DNA of 64,000 nt, taken from contig NZ_JABMIJ010000017.1 in the NCBI RefSeq assembly GCF_014885015.1, positions 35,762 to 99,761 of the forward strand, written 5' to 3'. Numbering within the stretch: position 1 is the stretch's first letter; each line of letters opens with the position of its first letter. Positions 30,970-38,797 of this stretch are shown here, piece after piece. The position numbers were made by a program, and so were the translations under genes. This DNA comes from Spirabiliibacterium falconis. GTDB taxonomy: Bacteria > Pseudomonadota > Gammaproteobacteria > Enterobacterales > Pasteurellaceae. Under the pieces are notes generated by a model, which did no database searches, was not told where the DNA came from, and was given only the letters and a program-made list of their open reading frames with translations.

Positions 30970-32028
30970 ATGGACGAGAACAAACAAAAGGCACTTGAAG
31001 CCGCATTAGGTCAAATTGAAAAGCAATTTGGAAAAGGCGCAATTATGCTCTTGGGCGATAACAAAACCTTAGACGTAGAAGCCATTTCAACAGGCTCATT
31101 AGGATTAGATTTAGCATTAGGCATCGGCGGTCTTCCGATGGGGCGTATCGTCGAAATTTATGGCCCTGAGTCATCAGGAAAAACGACACTGACCCTTTCC
31201 GTGATTGCCGAGGCACAAAAAGCAGGAAAAACGTGCGCATTTATTGATGCCGAACACGCACTCGATCCTATTTATGCCGCTAAACTTGGCGTAGATGTTA
31301 CCGCACTTTTAGTGTCTCAGCCTGACAATGGCGAACAAGCACTGGAAATTTGTGATGCGTTGGTGCGATCAGGTGCGGTGGATGTTGTCATTGTTGACTC
31401 GGTGGCCGCACTTACACCAAAAGCAGAAATTGAAGGCGATATGGGCGATTCCCATATGGGGCTACAAGCACGTTTAATGTCTCAAGCACTGCGTAAACTG
31501 ACAGGTAACATCAAAAATGCAAATTGTTTAGTGGTATTCATTAACCAAATTCGTATGAAAATCGGCATGATGTTCGGTAATCCTGAAACAACAACAGGTG
31601 GTAATGCACTGAAATTCTATGCGTCGGTGCGTTTAGACATTCGTCGCACAGGTGCCGTGAAAGAGGGAGATAATGTCATTGGTAATGAAACACGCGTGAA
31701 AGTTGTCAAAAATAAAGTCGCCGCTCCATTCCGCCAAGCTGAATTTCAAATTATGTATGGTGAAGGGATTTCACGCGAAGGTGAATTACTTGAGCTGGCA
31801 GTCAAACATAAAATCGCCAAAAAATCAGGTGCATGGTATTCTTATAACAATGAAAAAATTGGGCAAGGTAAAGCCAACTCAATTAAGTTTTTGAAAGAAA
31901 ATCCTACCATTGCTGCAGATATGGAACAAAAACTCCGTCAAGACATGCTTGAAAATCCACAAAAAGCGCTGACAGCAACGGTTGAGCCTGACAATAATGA
32001 TACCGTTGATGATTTTATGGAAGACTAG
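30970..32028 (+). CDS. recA: Recombinase RecA
   Basis: RecA forms filaments on single-stranded DNA, drives strand exchange and stimulates LexA self-cleavage. It is also required for transformation, relevant to this uptake-sequence-rich genome. Walker [10 protein letters not shown] is at residues 65-73, Walker B region [10 protein letters not shown] near 140, and the L2-region [18 protein letters not shown] near 203-220. The acidic C-terminal tail ends [12 protein letters not shown] use ATG 30970 ([20 protein letters not shown], 352 aa); an in-frame GTG six codons upstream would disrupt the conserved N-terminus. GAGG lies just upstream. Confidence 0.98.
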   Translation: MDENKQKALEAALGQIEKQFGKGAIMLLGDNKTLDVEAISTGSLGLDLALGIGGLPMGRIVEIYGPESSGKTTLTLSVIAEAQKAGKTCAFIDAEHALDPIYAAKLGVDVTALLVSQPDNGEQALEICDALVRSGAVDVVIVDSVAALTPKAEIEGDMGDSHMGLQARLMSQALRKLTGNIKNANCLVVFINQIRMKIGMMFGNPETTTGGNALKFYASVRLDIRRTGAVKEGDNVIGNETRVKVVKNKVAAPFRQAEFQIMYGEGISREGELLELAVKHKIAKKSGAWYSYNNEKIGQGKANSIKFLKENPTIAADMEQKLRQDMLENPQKALTATVEPDNNDTVDDFMED

Positions 32029-32035
32029 ATAACAT

Positions 32036-32058
32036 AAAGTGCGGTCAAACCGCACTTT
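32036..32058 (+). terminator. Uptake-sequence hairpin between recA and recX
   Basis: AAAGTGCGGT and ACCGCACTTT with a 3-nt loop, 7 bp after the recA stop and 14 bp before recX. There is no long T tract (TTTAC), so it probably attenuates rather than abolishes read-through into recX. Confidence 0.65.
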
Positions 32059-32072
32059 ACTACTAACCCACT

Positions 32073-32516
32073 ATGGATAAAACTGCTTTACATTACGCCG
32101 TTGGATTGCTTGCACACCGTGATTATTCTGCATTAGAGATACAGCAAAAAATGCAGCAAAAAGCCATTGACGAACACACTATTGCCGAAGTAATGAGCTA
32201 TTGTCAGCAACGTGGTTGGCAATCTAATGAACGCTTTTGTGATAGTTTTATCCGTTCTCGTGTTCAGCGTGGCTACGGACCATTACGCATTCAACAAGAA
32301 TTAAAACAAAAAGGCATCGAAAGTGCCCTAATCACAGAACGTTTTGCATCATTAAACCTTGATTGGTTTGCACTAGCCGAAACCGTTTTTAAGAAAAAAT
32401 TCACGCATTTTGACGGTAAGCTCAACACACAACAAAAAGCATGGCGATTTATGACCAATCGCGGTTTTTTAGCGGATCACTTCTCATATTTGATTCGCCA
32501 GTCATACGATGAGTAG
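32073..32516 (+). CDS. recX: RecA regulatory protein RecX
   Basis: A 147-aa helical protein that caps RecA filaments and inhibits recombinase activity. The family blocks are LAHRDYSALEIQQKMQQK, SNERFCDSFIRSRVQRGYGP and RIQQELKQKGIES, three tandem three-helix repeats. It lies 44 bp downstream of recA, with a leaky-looking hairpin between, so SOS-linked expression is expected at a lower level than recA. Confidence 0.93.
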   Translation: MDKTALHYAVGLLAHRDYSALEIQQKMQQKAIDEHTIAEVMSYCQQRGWQSNERFCDSFIRSRVQRGYGPLRIQQELKQKGIESALITERFASLNLDWFALAETVFKKKFTHFDGKLNTQQKAWRFMTNRGFLADHFSYLIRQSYDE

Positions 32517-32621
32517 CTGCGTTATGTAAAGAATCCAAGTTTACTTGCGATCTCTTCTCATTTATGGCTTAATGCTGATTTAATCAACATATCGTAGAGA
32601 AAACGAACGATTACATACGCT

Positions 32622-33107
32622 ATGATTCGCGTTGAAAAATACAATTTTTCGCATTTTGATGATCTCGTGAGTTATCAACTGCCTCCAGAACAAGCACAAT
32701 ATACCCTACAACCCTGGCAGTGGTTTGAAGGGCAGACATTGTTGCTTGAAATTGGCATGACCGCAGTTTCTATTTTGAAAGATGACAAAGCTGTTGGTTT
32801 TTTTATTTTAGATCGTAGCCACCACAAATTGGCTTATACTGAAAATAATCAAGCAATTTTATTACGTTCCTTTTCCATCAATCCTGATTTTCAGGGGCAA
32901 GGCATTGCGTTGGAATCACTTCGTCCAGAACGAATTGATCCCATCATCTACAATCTTTCTCCGCAGTATAATGAAATCGTACTGGCAGTCAATCCGCTAA
33001 ACCGATCCGCCTACCAACTCTATTGTAAAGCAGGTTTTCAAGCCGTAGGGCGCATTATTATCAAACGCAAACGCAGTAATTCCGTTCTCAGCCGACGCAT
33101 CCGCTAA
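32622..33107 (+). CDS. GNAT-family N-acetyltransferase
   Basis: A 161-aa single GNAT domain. The acetyl-CoA-binding motif A is visible as LRSFSINPDFQGQGIALESL near residues 85-104. The C-terminal NPLNRSAYQLYCKAGFQAVG carries the motif-B helix and is followed by a basic tail. The substrate is unknown. Its TAA overlaps the convergent yheS stop by 4 bp (CTAA). The 105-bp gap after recX shows no other gene. Confidence 0.8.
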   Translation: MIRVEKYNFSHFDDLVSYQLPPEQAQYTLQPWQWFEGQTLLLEIGMTAVSILKDDKAVGFFILDRSHHKLAYTENNQAILLRSFSINPDFQGQGIALESLRPERIDPIIYNLSPQYNEIVLAVNPLNRSAYQLYCKAGFQAVGRIIIKRKRSNSVLSRRIR

Positions 33108-35020
33108 TGCACCGCACTTTGTGCCAGCATCTCCTCTAATGCTTCTTGACTTTGCAACCACTGATTTTCTGTTTCTTCGAGTGATTTTTTGACCGTCACT
33201 TGTTGGCTTAAAAGTGCGGTCAGCTGGGTCTTGTTCTCATCTTGATAAAGTGCGGTATCGGTTAACTGATGCTCAATTTCAGCCAGTTGCTGTTGTAATT
33301 CACTTAATCTATCCTCTAGCTGTGCTAACTGTTTGCGTAGCGGCGCAGTTTGCTGGCGTAATTGTGCCTCGAGCCGTTTTTGTGCCTTTCGATTCACACT
33401 ATTTTCTTTTGGCTCTGGCGCGTTCTGCTCTGACGTATTATCACTCTCAAGATTGATGTCGCTCAACCATTTTTGATAATCAGCGATGTCGCCATTAAAC
33501 GGCTCGACACACCCTTTATGCACCAAATAAAAATCATCTACTGTGTTGCGTAACAAGTGACGATCATGGGAAACCACTACCAGAGAGCCTTGATAATCAA
33601 CGAGTGCTTCCGTTAATGCTTGACGCATATCCAAATCCAGATGGTTAGTTGGCTCATCCAGTAATAATAAATTGGGACGTTGCCATACAATCAATGCCAA
33701 CACCAGCCTGGCTTTTTCGCCACCTGAGAATTCACGCACTGCTTGCTTCACTTTATCACCATGGAACGCAAAACCACCCAAATAATCACGCAGTTCTTGC
33801 TCCGTTTTATCTTGCGCAAGCTGGGTTAAGTGCCAAAGGGCACTTTCATCGGCACGTAATGTGTCAAGTTGATGTTGGGCAAAATAGCCTAGTTTCACCC
33901 CTTTCGCTAACCCCACCGTTCCCGAAAGTGCGGTCAACTCGCCAGCTAATAGCTTGATCAAGGTGGATTTTCCTGCACCATTACGCCCCAATAAACCAAT
34001 GCGAGAACCTGGCACAAGGTTTAATTTGACCGAATTTAAAATGGTTTTATCGCCATACCCTGCATTCACTTTTTCAAGGGTGATGATCGGGTTTGGTAAT
34101 GCCAGTGGCGGGCGAAAAGCAAACCGAAATGGATTGTCCACATAAGCAGGCGCAATTAACTCCATTTTTTCCAAGGCTTTCACACGACTTTGTGCCTGTT
34201 TTGCTTTTGATGCTTTGGCTTTAAAACGATCAATATAGTGCTGAAGATGAGCCACTTTTTGCTGTTGTTGGCGATACAGTGCTTGCTGTTGCGCCAATTT
34301 AGCCGCGCGCTGAAGTTCAAATGAGGAATAATCACCTGTATATTCAAAGAGTTTTTGTTGTTCGATATGGATAATTTTATTCACTATCGGATCGAGAAAA
34401 TCTCTGTCATGGGAAATGATCACTAACGTGCCTGTATAGCGGCTCAGCCAGCGTTCAAGCCAAATCACGGCATCCAAATCCAAGTGGTTCGTCGGTTCAT
34501 CTAAAAGTAGCAGATCACTGCGACACAGTAATGCTTGCGCTAAATTCAGGCGCATTCGCCAACCACCGGAGAACGATTTAACCGCACTTTGCAATTGTGC
34601 AGTCTCAAAGCCCAAACCGTGTAATAATGTCGCAGCACGTGCTTGAATTGTCCAAGCATCAATCTGATCGAGTTTATCGTGCAAAAGTGCAATTTGCTCT
34701 CCGTCATTGTCCACATTGGCTTGAGCAAGAGCCTCTGTCAACGCAGTATATTCTCGATCGCCTTGAATCACATAGTCTAGTGCACTGATCGCCAACGCTG
34801 GGGTTTCTTGATTTACCCACGCCAATGCCCACTGGCTGGGGAGCTGCATATCGCCATTTTCAGGGCTAATCTCCCCTTTCAATAACGCAAATAAGGTGGA
34901 CTTACCACAGCCATTTTTCCCAACCAATCCAACTTTTTGTCCTGGATTAATGGTTGCGCTGGCATTTTCCAATAACGTATTTACACCGCGCTTTAATGTT
35001 AAATTCTGAAAAGCAATCAT
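33104..35020 (-). CDS. yheS: ABC-F translation factor, YheS type
   Basis: A 638-aa soluble protein with two ATP-binding cassettes and no membrane domain, the ABC-F class that acts on ribosomes. The first cassette carries GLVGKNGCGKST near residue 32 and SGGWRMRLNLAQALL. The linker (P-site tRNA interaction motif) runs about 235-290 with many Gln and Lys. The second cassette carries GLLGRNGAGKST and SGGEKARLVLAL. The C-terminal ~100 residues form a charged coiled coil. Length and sequence match E. coli YheS, one of four housekeeping ABC-F paralogues. Confidence 0.92.
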   Translation of the reverse strand: MIAFQNLTLKRGVNTLLENASATINPGQKVGLVGKNGCGKSTLFALLKGEISPENGDMQLPSQWALAWVNQETPALAISALDYVIQGDREYTALTEALAQANVDNDGEQIALLHDKLDQIDAWTIQARAATLLHGLGFETAQLQSAVKSFSGGWRMRLNLAQALLCRSDLLLLDEPTNHLDLDAVIWLERWLSRYTGTLVIISHDRDFLDPIVNKIIHIEQQKLFEYTGDYSSFELQRAAKLAQQQALYRQQQQKVAHLQHYIDRFKAKASKAKQAQSRVKALEKMELIAPAYVDNPFRFAFRPPLALPNPIITLEKVNAGYGDKTILNSVKLNLVPGSRIGLLGRNGAGKSTLIKLLAGELTALSGTVGLAKGVKLGYFAQHQLDTLRADESALWHLTQLAQDKTEQELRDYLGGFAFHGDKVKQAVREFSGGEKARLVLALIVWQRPNLLLLDEPTNHLDLDMRQALTEALVDYQGSLVVVSHDRHLLRNTVDDFYLVHKGCVEPFNGDIADYQKWLSDINLESDNTSEQNAPEPKENSVNRKAQKRLEAQLRQQTAPLRKQLAQLEDRLSELQQQLAEIEHQLTDTALYQDENKTQLTALLSQQVTVKKSLEETENQWLQSQEALEEMLAQSAVH

Positions 35021-35077
35021 TGCTCGCTCTTAATTAACCAAAAACGCCATAATATCACGAAACGAGACGATAAGAAA

Positions 35078-35098
35078 AAGCCTAGCGGTGCTAGGCTT
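35078..35098 (-). terminator. Rho-independent terminator of the YihN-like operon
   Basis: AAGCCTAGC and GCTAGGCTT form a perfect 9-bp stem around a 3-nt loop. On the minus strand it is followed by TTTTC. It lies 14 bp past the stop of the MFS gene at 35112. Unlike most terminators in this window, it is not made from uptake sequences. Confidence 0.85.
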
Positions 35099-35111
35099 AG
35101 CATAAATAGGG

Positions 35112-36359
35112 TTATGATTGTTTCAGCCGTTTAAGCAACAAGGTTGCACAGAAAAAGCCCAGTAAACTAAACGACGACATAATATAAAAGACTTTGTCGT
35201 AACCGCTAATACCTGGATATGTATCAAGCATATAGCCGTAAAGTGCATAGCCAAACATTGATGGCATATAACCGATCAGACAGCCCAGTGCCATTGAAGA
35301 GCCCGCATATTCTCTTGGTACTCCGATTTCTTCCATCGGTGCAAAAAATACGGCCCGCTGGGTGAAAATAATCGCACCAAAACCAAGTGTCGCTGCCATG
35401 CCTAAATAAACATTCATACTGCTATGGGGTAATTGAATAAAGAGGAGCATGCCAATAAAAGCCACTAAAAACGCCATACGCAAGTATTTTAAAGGTGAAT
35501 GGAAGATTTTATCGGATAAAAAGCCACCAACAGGGCCACCCACCATTTTTAAGCCATATTGATTGATAATGCCGTATGCACCAACCAAGGCAACAGGCAA
35601 GCCATAAATATCTTTTAAAAACGGAATAAAGTATGTTAATCCTGTATAAGTAGAATAAACGAAGAAAATGACAAAAGCAGCCAGCCATGTATTCACGTCT
35701 TTGATGACATACAAGATGCCAGAAAACACTTGTGCATTCGCTGCATTACCTTCAACGTGTAATTTATCGTCATCATCGACTAAGAAATAGGTGATTACAC
35801 CAACAAGTGCGGTCATAATGGTGTAGTAAATAAGCCCAGCTTGCATACCAATTTTCCCTTCACCAAACCAGACAAATACTGCTAACGCACCAAATGCCAC
35901 AATCACATCAACTACACCGCGACCCGCTTCTAAAAAGCCAAATAATCGCCCTTGCTCTTCTTTTGTGCCTAATAATCGTACCGCTTTAAGCAAAACAGGC
36001 CAATAGACAACCTCACCAAAAAAGGCTAAACCACCAAAGGCAATAAGATACCCCATAAAATCGGGCAACGTCGTTAAATAAGCCCCGCACAATGCAACGC
36101 CAAGCAATCCCGCTGGTAATAAATATTTTTTAGAATAGCGATCTGCCATATACATCGAAAAGAAGTAACCAATGGTTTGCACTATCGCATACACCGTAAA
36201 TCCCAAACCAATTTGGGTATTGGTTAGCCCCCAATCCTGCTGCATCGGCACATAAAATACATCTTTAATACTGGATAATTTATAAACTGTTCCTCCGCCT
36301 AACACTAAAAAGCCCAGTTGAACCCATTTATTGGTAAAAAGTCCTTCCCGTATAGTCAT
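35112..36359 (-). CDS. MFS transporter, YihN/YqcE-like
   Basis: A 415-aa, 12-segment major-facilitator transporter. The start LGFLVLGGGTVYKLSSIKD, the loop motif MADRYSKKYLLPAG, and FFGEVVYWPVLLKAVRLLG and REYAGSSMALGCLIGYMPS resemble the E. coli YihN/YqcE group of putative sugar or sugar-acid transporters. It follows the TIM-barrel gene by 12 bp and that gene follows a regulator by 2 bp, so the three form one operon. The imported substrate is presumably what the TIM-barrel enzyme handles, but it is unknown. Confidence 0.8.
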   Translation of the reverse strand: MTIREGLFTNKWVQLGFLVLGGGTVYKLSSIKDVFYVPMQQDWGLTNTQIGLGFTVYAIVQTIGYFFSMYMADRYSKKYLLPAGLLGVALCGAYLTTLPDFMGYLIAFGGLAFFGEVVYWPVLLKAVRLLGTKEEQGRLFGFLEAGRGVVDVIVAFGALAVFVWFGEGKIGMQAGLIYYTIMTALVGVITYFLVDDDDKLHVEGNAANAQVFSGILYVIKDVNTWLAAFVIFFVYSTYTGLTYFIPFLKDIYGLPVALVGAYGIINQYGLKMVGGPVGGFLSDKIFHSPLKYLRMAFLVAFIGMLLFIQLPHSSMNVYLGMAATLGFGAIIFTQRAVFFAPMEEIGVPREYAGSSMALGCLIGYMPSMFGYALYGYMLDTYPGISGYDKVFYIMSSFSLLGFFCATLLLKRLKQS

Positions 36360-36371
36360 ACGATTTCTCCC

Positions 36372-37334
36372 TTAACATGCACAATATTTTTGCTTCAATT
36401 TATTTAATGCACCTATTGAAATGTGTAATGCGTTGATTTGCGCTTGCGTTAATGTGTCCAGTGCCTCCTGTGATATAGTGTGTGGATAATAATAGTCCAG
36501 TGGTTTGATAAAATCGGGGGAAAATGGTGGTGGTTTTATTTCAAATGCACCGTCTAAATGCCTTACGCCCCCAGTGCCAATAGGGCGTGCAAATTTCGCA
36601 CAATATGGATAACAGTTTTCAATATTAATGCGTGTAACAGGTGAGTGATCTACTAATAATTTAAAGCACGTATCAATATCAATACTGCCTTTACCAATCG
36701 GCACGCCACACACAACTGGAATATCATCGTGCAGGGTAATAATATGATCTTTAAAATGCGTTGAATATGTATAAGGTGCAAGTGCGGTTACCGCCGCAAC
36801 AGGATCTTCCCACGCCATCATTGAATTGCCAATATCACAATGCGCACCTACCCAAATACTATTTACCGCTTTAATAATATTGATGATTTCATCCGATGTT
36901 TCATGTTCATGATTTTCAAGTGCTAATTTAATGCGATATTTTTTTAAATAAGGGACAATTTCTTTTAACTGTGCTGGTGCAAGAGCCATTCTTTCAGGAT
37001 TAAAATTACCATTACTGACATAAGTTCTCACCACATCAGCACCTAATTCATTGGCAATTTTTAATCCTCGTAATAAACTCTCTTTATGACAAAAACGCGT
37101 ATCGATTTCACAATATAAATTATAGCGTTCAAGTTTTTCTCTTATGCGATGTAAATAGGCTTTATCATCACTCTCTAAAACACCTAATTCAGGATGTAAA
37201 TTCAAGTCTGGAATAATATTTAACTCAACACCATCTAGCCCTAATTCCCAAGCAGTATCAATAAATGAAAAAACATCCATTTTTCCATGTTGAAAAAGCA
37301 AATGGCAAGATTCCGTCTCAAGCCCAATTTTCAT
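36372..37334 (-). CDS. Xylose-isomerase-like TIM-barrel protein, YihM-like
   Basis: A 320-aa member of the AP-endonuclease-2/xylose-isomerase-like superfamily, which includes sugar epimerases and isomerases. Plausible metal ligands are Glu in LALENHEHET, Asp in GAHCDIGNS, His in STHFKDHI and Glu in NIENCYP, in the order expected for the fold. The best recollected relative is E. coli YihM, whose gene sits beside the MFS gene yihN, the same pairing seen here. A carbohydrate epimerase or isomerase is likely; substrate unknown. The C-terminus ends KQKYCAC, with two cysteines. Confidence 0.75.
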   Translation of the reverse strand: MKIGLETESCHLLFQHGKMDVFSFIDTAWELGLDGVELNIIPDLNLHPELGVLESDDKAYLHRIREKLERYNLYCEIDTRFCHKESLLRGLKIANELGADVVRTYVSNGNFNPERMALAPAQLKEIVPYLKKYRIKLALENHEHETSDEIINIIKAVNSIWVGAHCDIGNSMMAWEDPVAAVTALAPYTYSTHFKDHIITLHDDIPVVCGVPIGKGSIDIDTCFKLLVDHSPVTRINIENCYPYCAKFARPIGTGGVRHLDGAFEIKPPPFSPDFIKPLDYYYPHTISQEALDTLTQAQINALHISIGALNKLKQKYCAC

Positions 37335-37336
37335 AC

Positions 37337-38047
37337 TTATACCTCCTTAGATTTCTGGTTTCTAAGATGCAAATAGACAGTATGCTGTGAAATATTTAAG
37401 ATTGTTGCGACGATTTTTACCGCCCCTTTTAATTCGAACAACCCTTGTGAATATAATCGGCTAATAATGACTTTATTTTTATTATTTGCTGTTATATCGG
37501 AACGAGTATGAATATCTTCTAATACCTTTGAAATAGTTTGAGTAAAGAGATCATCAATACTTTCCGCAAACTGTTCCTGTTCAATAGCCTGCTCAACCAT
37601 TGGCTTAGAGCTTTGATTAGGCGTTAATAAAAATGACATAAATTGGTTCAACGATGTATCAAGATTTAAATTGACACATAACAGCCCAATAACACGTTCA
37701 TTTTCCCCAATAATAGCCTGTGTAATTGAGCGCATTTTTTGCCCCGATTTGGTATGGGTAAAATAAGACTCGGTCACAAAAACATGTTCCTCATTCATTT
37801 TTTTCAACATTTGCAATGCCGTATTTGTAATCGGTGAGCCAATTCGCCGCCCCGTTAAGTGCGGATTAACAATGTTAATGACGGAATGGTGTAAATCATC
37901 TAAAGAATGCAAAACTGCTTCACACTGCTCGCCTAAAAAATTTTTGAGCATCGCTAACACTGGCTCATATGATTGCAAAATGAGCTTATCTACCCGTGTT
38001 AATGGGGTTTTTAAGATAGGAAAATCGATAGAATTAGGTGAAGTCAT
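37337..38047 (-). CDS. YheO/DauR-type transcriptional regulator (PAS-like + HTH)
   Basis: A 236-aa regulator with an N-terminal YheO-like PAS domain (ILQSYEPVLAMLKNFLGEQC through GLLCVNLNLD) and a C-terminal helix-turn-helix. The HTH reads SRLYSQGLFELKGAVKIVAT then LNISQHTVYLHLR. DauR of Pseudomonas, which controls D-arginine use, has this architecture. It is the first gene of the operon with the TIM-barrel and MFS genes (2-bp and 12-bp gaps), so it probably controls that operon in response to its substrate. A 10-bp inverted repeat lies 90 bp upstream. Confidence 0.82.
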   Translation of the reverse strand: MTSPNSIDFPILKTPLTRVDKLILQSYEPVLAMLKNFLGEQCEAVLHSLDDLHHSVINIVNPHLTGRRIGSPITNTALQMLKKMNEEHVFVTESYFTHTKSGQKMRSITQAIIGENERVIGLLCVNLNLDTSLNQFMSFLLTPNQSSKPMVEQAIEQEQFAESIDDLFTQTISKVLEDIHTRSDITANNKNKVIISRLYSQGLFELKGAVKIVATILNISQHTVYLHLRNQKSKEV

Positions 38048-38136
38048 ACTAAAAAATAATCACATCAATGAATTTGACTCAATTATTTTTTATATGAATA
38101 GCTATGTAAATAAAATTTTTTTGATTATGTGATAAA

Positions 38137-38166
38137 GATCTAACATTTTTTTGAGTATGTTAGATC
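38137..38166. promoter_or_regulatory. Perfect 10-bp inverted repeat: operator or rraB terminator
   Basis: GATCTAACAT (38137-38146) and ATGTTAGATC (38157-38166) are perfect inverted copies around a 10-nt spacer. The repeat lies 30 bp past the rraB stop and 90-119 bp upstream of the YheO-type regulator start, on the same strand. Read on the minus strand it is followed by TTTATC, a weak T tract, so it could end rraB or serve as an operator for the regulator operon. Confidence 0.5.
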
Positions 38167-38195
38167 AACACTTAGCATACTTAAGCGACTATAAA

Positions 38196-38594
38196 TCAAT
38201 CCTCTTCATCAAAAAACTCACCATCACTACCATATTCATCCTCATCGGCATTCGGATCTTCAAAATACGTCCCCCAACCATCGTAGTGCCCATGATGTTT
38301 AGCAATCAACGGCAATAGTTGGGCTTGTTGCACGTCGATCAGCTCCGCATTGAGTTCTATTTCGCTGATAATATCAAAACAAAACAACACATTGCCTTGC
38401 TCATCTTCCATTTCTTCCGCCTCAGACACCTCAAAACCCGCTTTAAAGGCATCAACAGCAATTTTTTCGAGTTTGTCAAAATCCTCATGAGAAACATGAT
38501 GTTCAATAATATAAAGTGCTCTCGGATCGCTGCCATCATTCAATAAATCGGTAATAATTTGGCGTGTTTCTTGCTGGCGTTGTTGCTCGTTCAT
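38196..38594 (-). CDS. rraB: Ribonuclease E inhibitor RraB
   Basis: A 132-aa very acidic protein that binds the C-terminal half of RNase E and alters mRNA decay. The family pattern is clear in RQIITDLLNDGSDPRALYII, DFDKLEKIAVDAFKAGFEV and HHGHYDGWGTYF, followed by a Glu/Asp-rich tail. Length is close to E. coli RraB (138 aa). It is monocistronic, divergent from adhE across 203 bp. Confidence 0.92.
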   Translation of the reverse strand: MNEQQRQQETRQIITDLLNDGSDPRALYIIEHHVSHEDFDKLEKIAVDAFKAGFEVSEAEEMEDEQGNVLFCFDIISEIELNAELIDVQQAQLLPLIAKHHGHYDGWGTYFEDPNADEDEYGSDGEFFDEED

Positions 38595-38692
38595 AATACT
38601 CTCCTATTGCGTGAATGCTGTATTGTAAAGTGCGGTTCTCTTTTTCTCAATGTCTTTTCCCTTTTATGCAATGGCAAAAGTTTTCATTTTTA

Positions 38693-38706
38693 TTGATCTA
38701 AATCAC
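38693..38706 (+). promoter_or_regulatory. FNR-like site upstream of adhE
   Basis: TTGATCTAAATCAC matches the FNR consensus TTGAT-N4-ATCAA in nine of ten defined positions. It lies about 92 bp upstream of the adhE start, a suitable distance for an activator. Anaerobic induction of adhE would make physiological sense. CRP can bind related sequences, so the assignment is provisional. Confidence 0.6.
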
Positions 38707-38797
38707 ACTTTATGGGTAGAGATGAGCTGACACGTTTAACCTCCTCGTTTTATAATTTTTTTCAGTAAAATAATTCATAAACTTTTAGGAGAAAACA

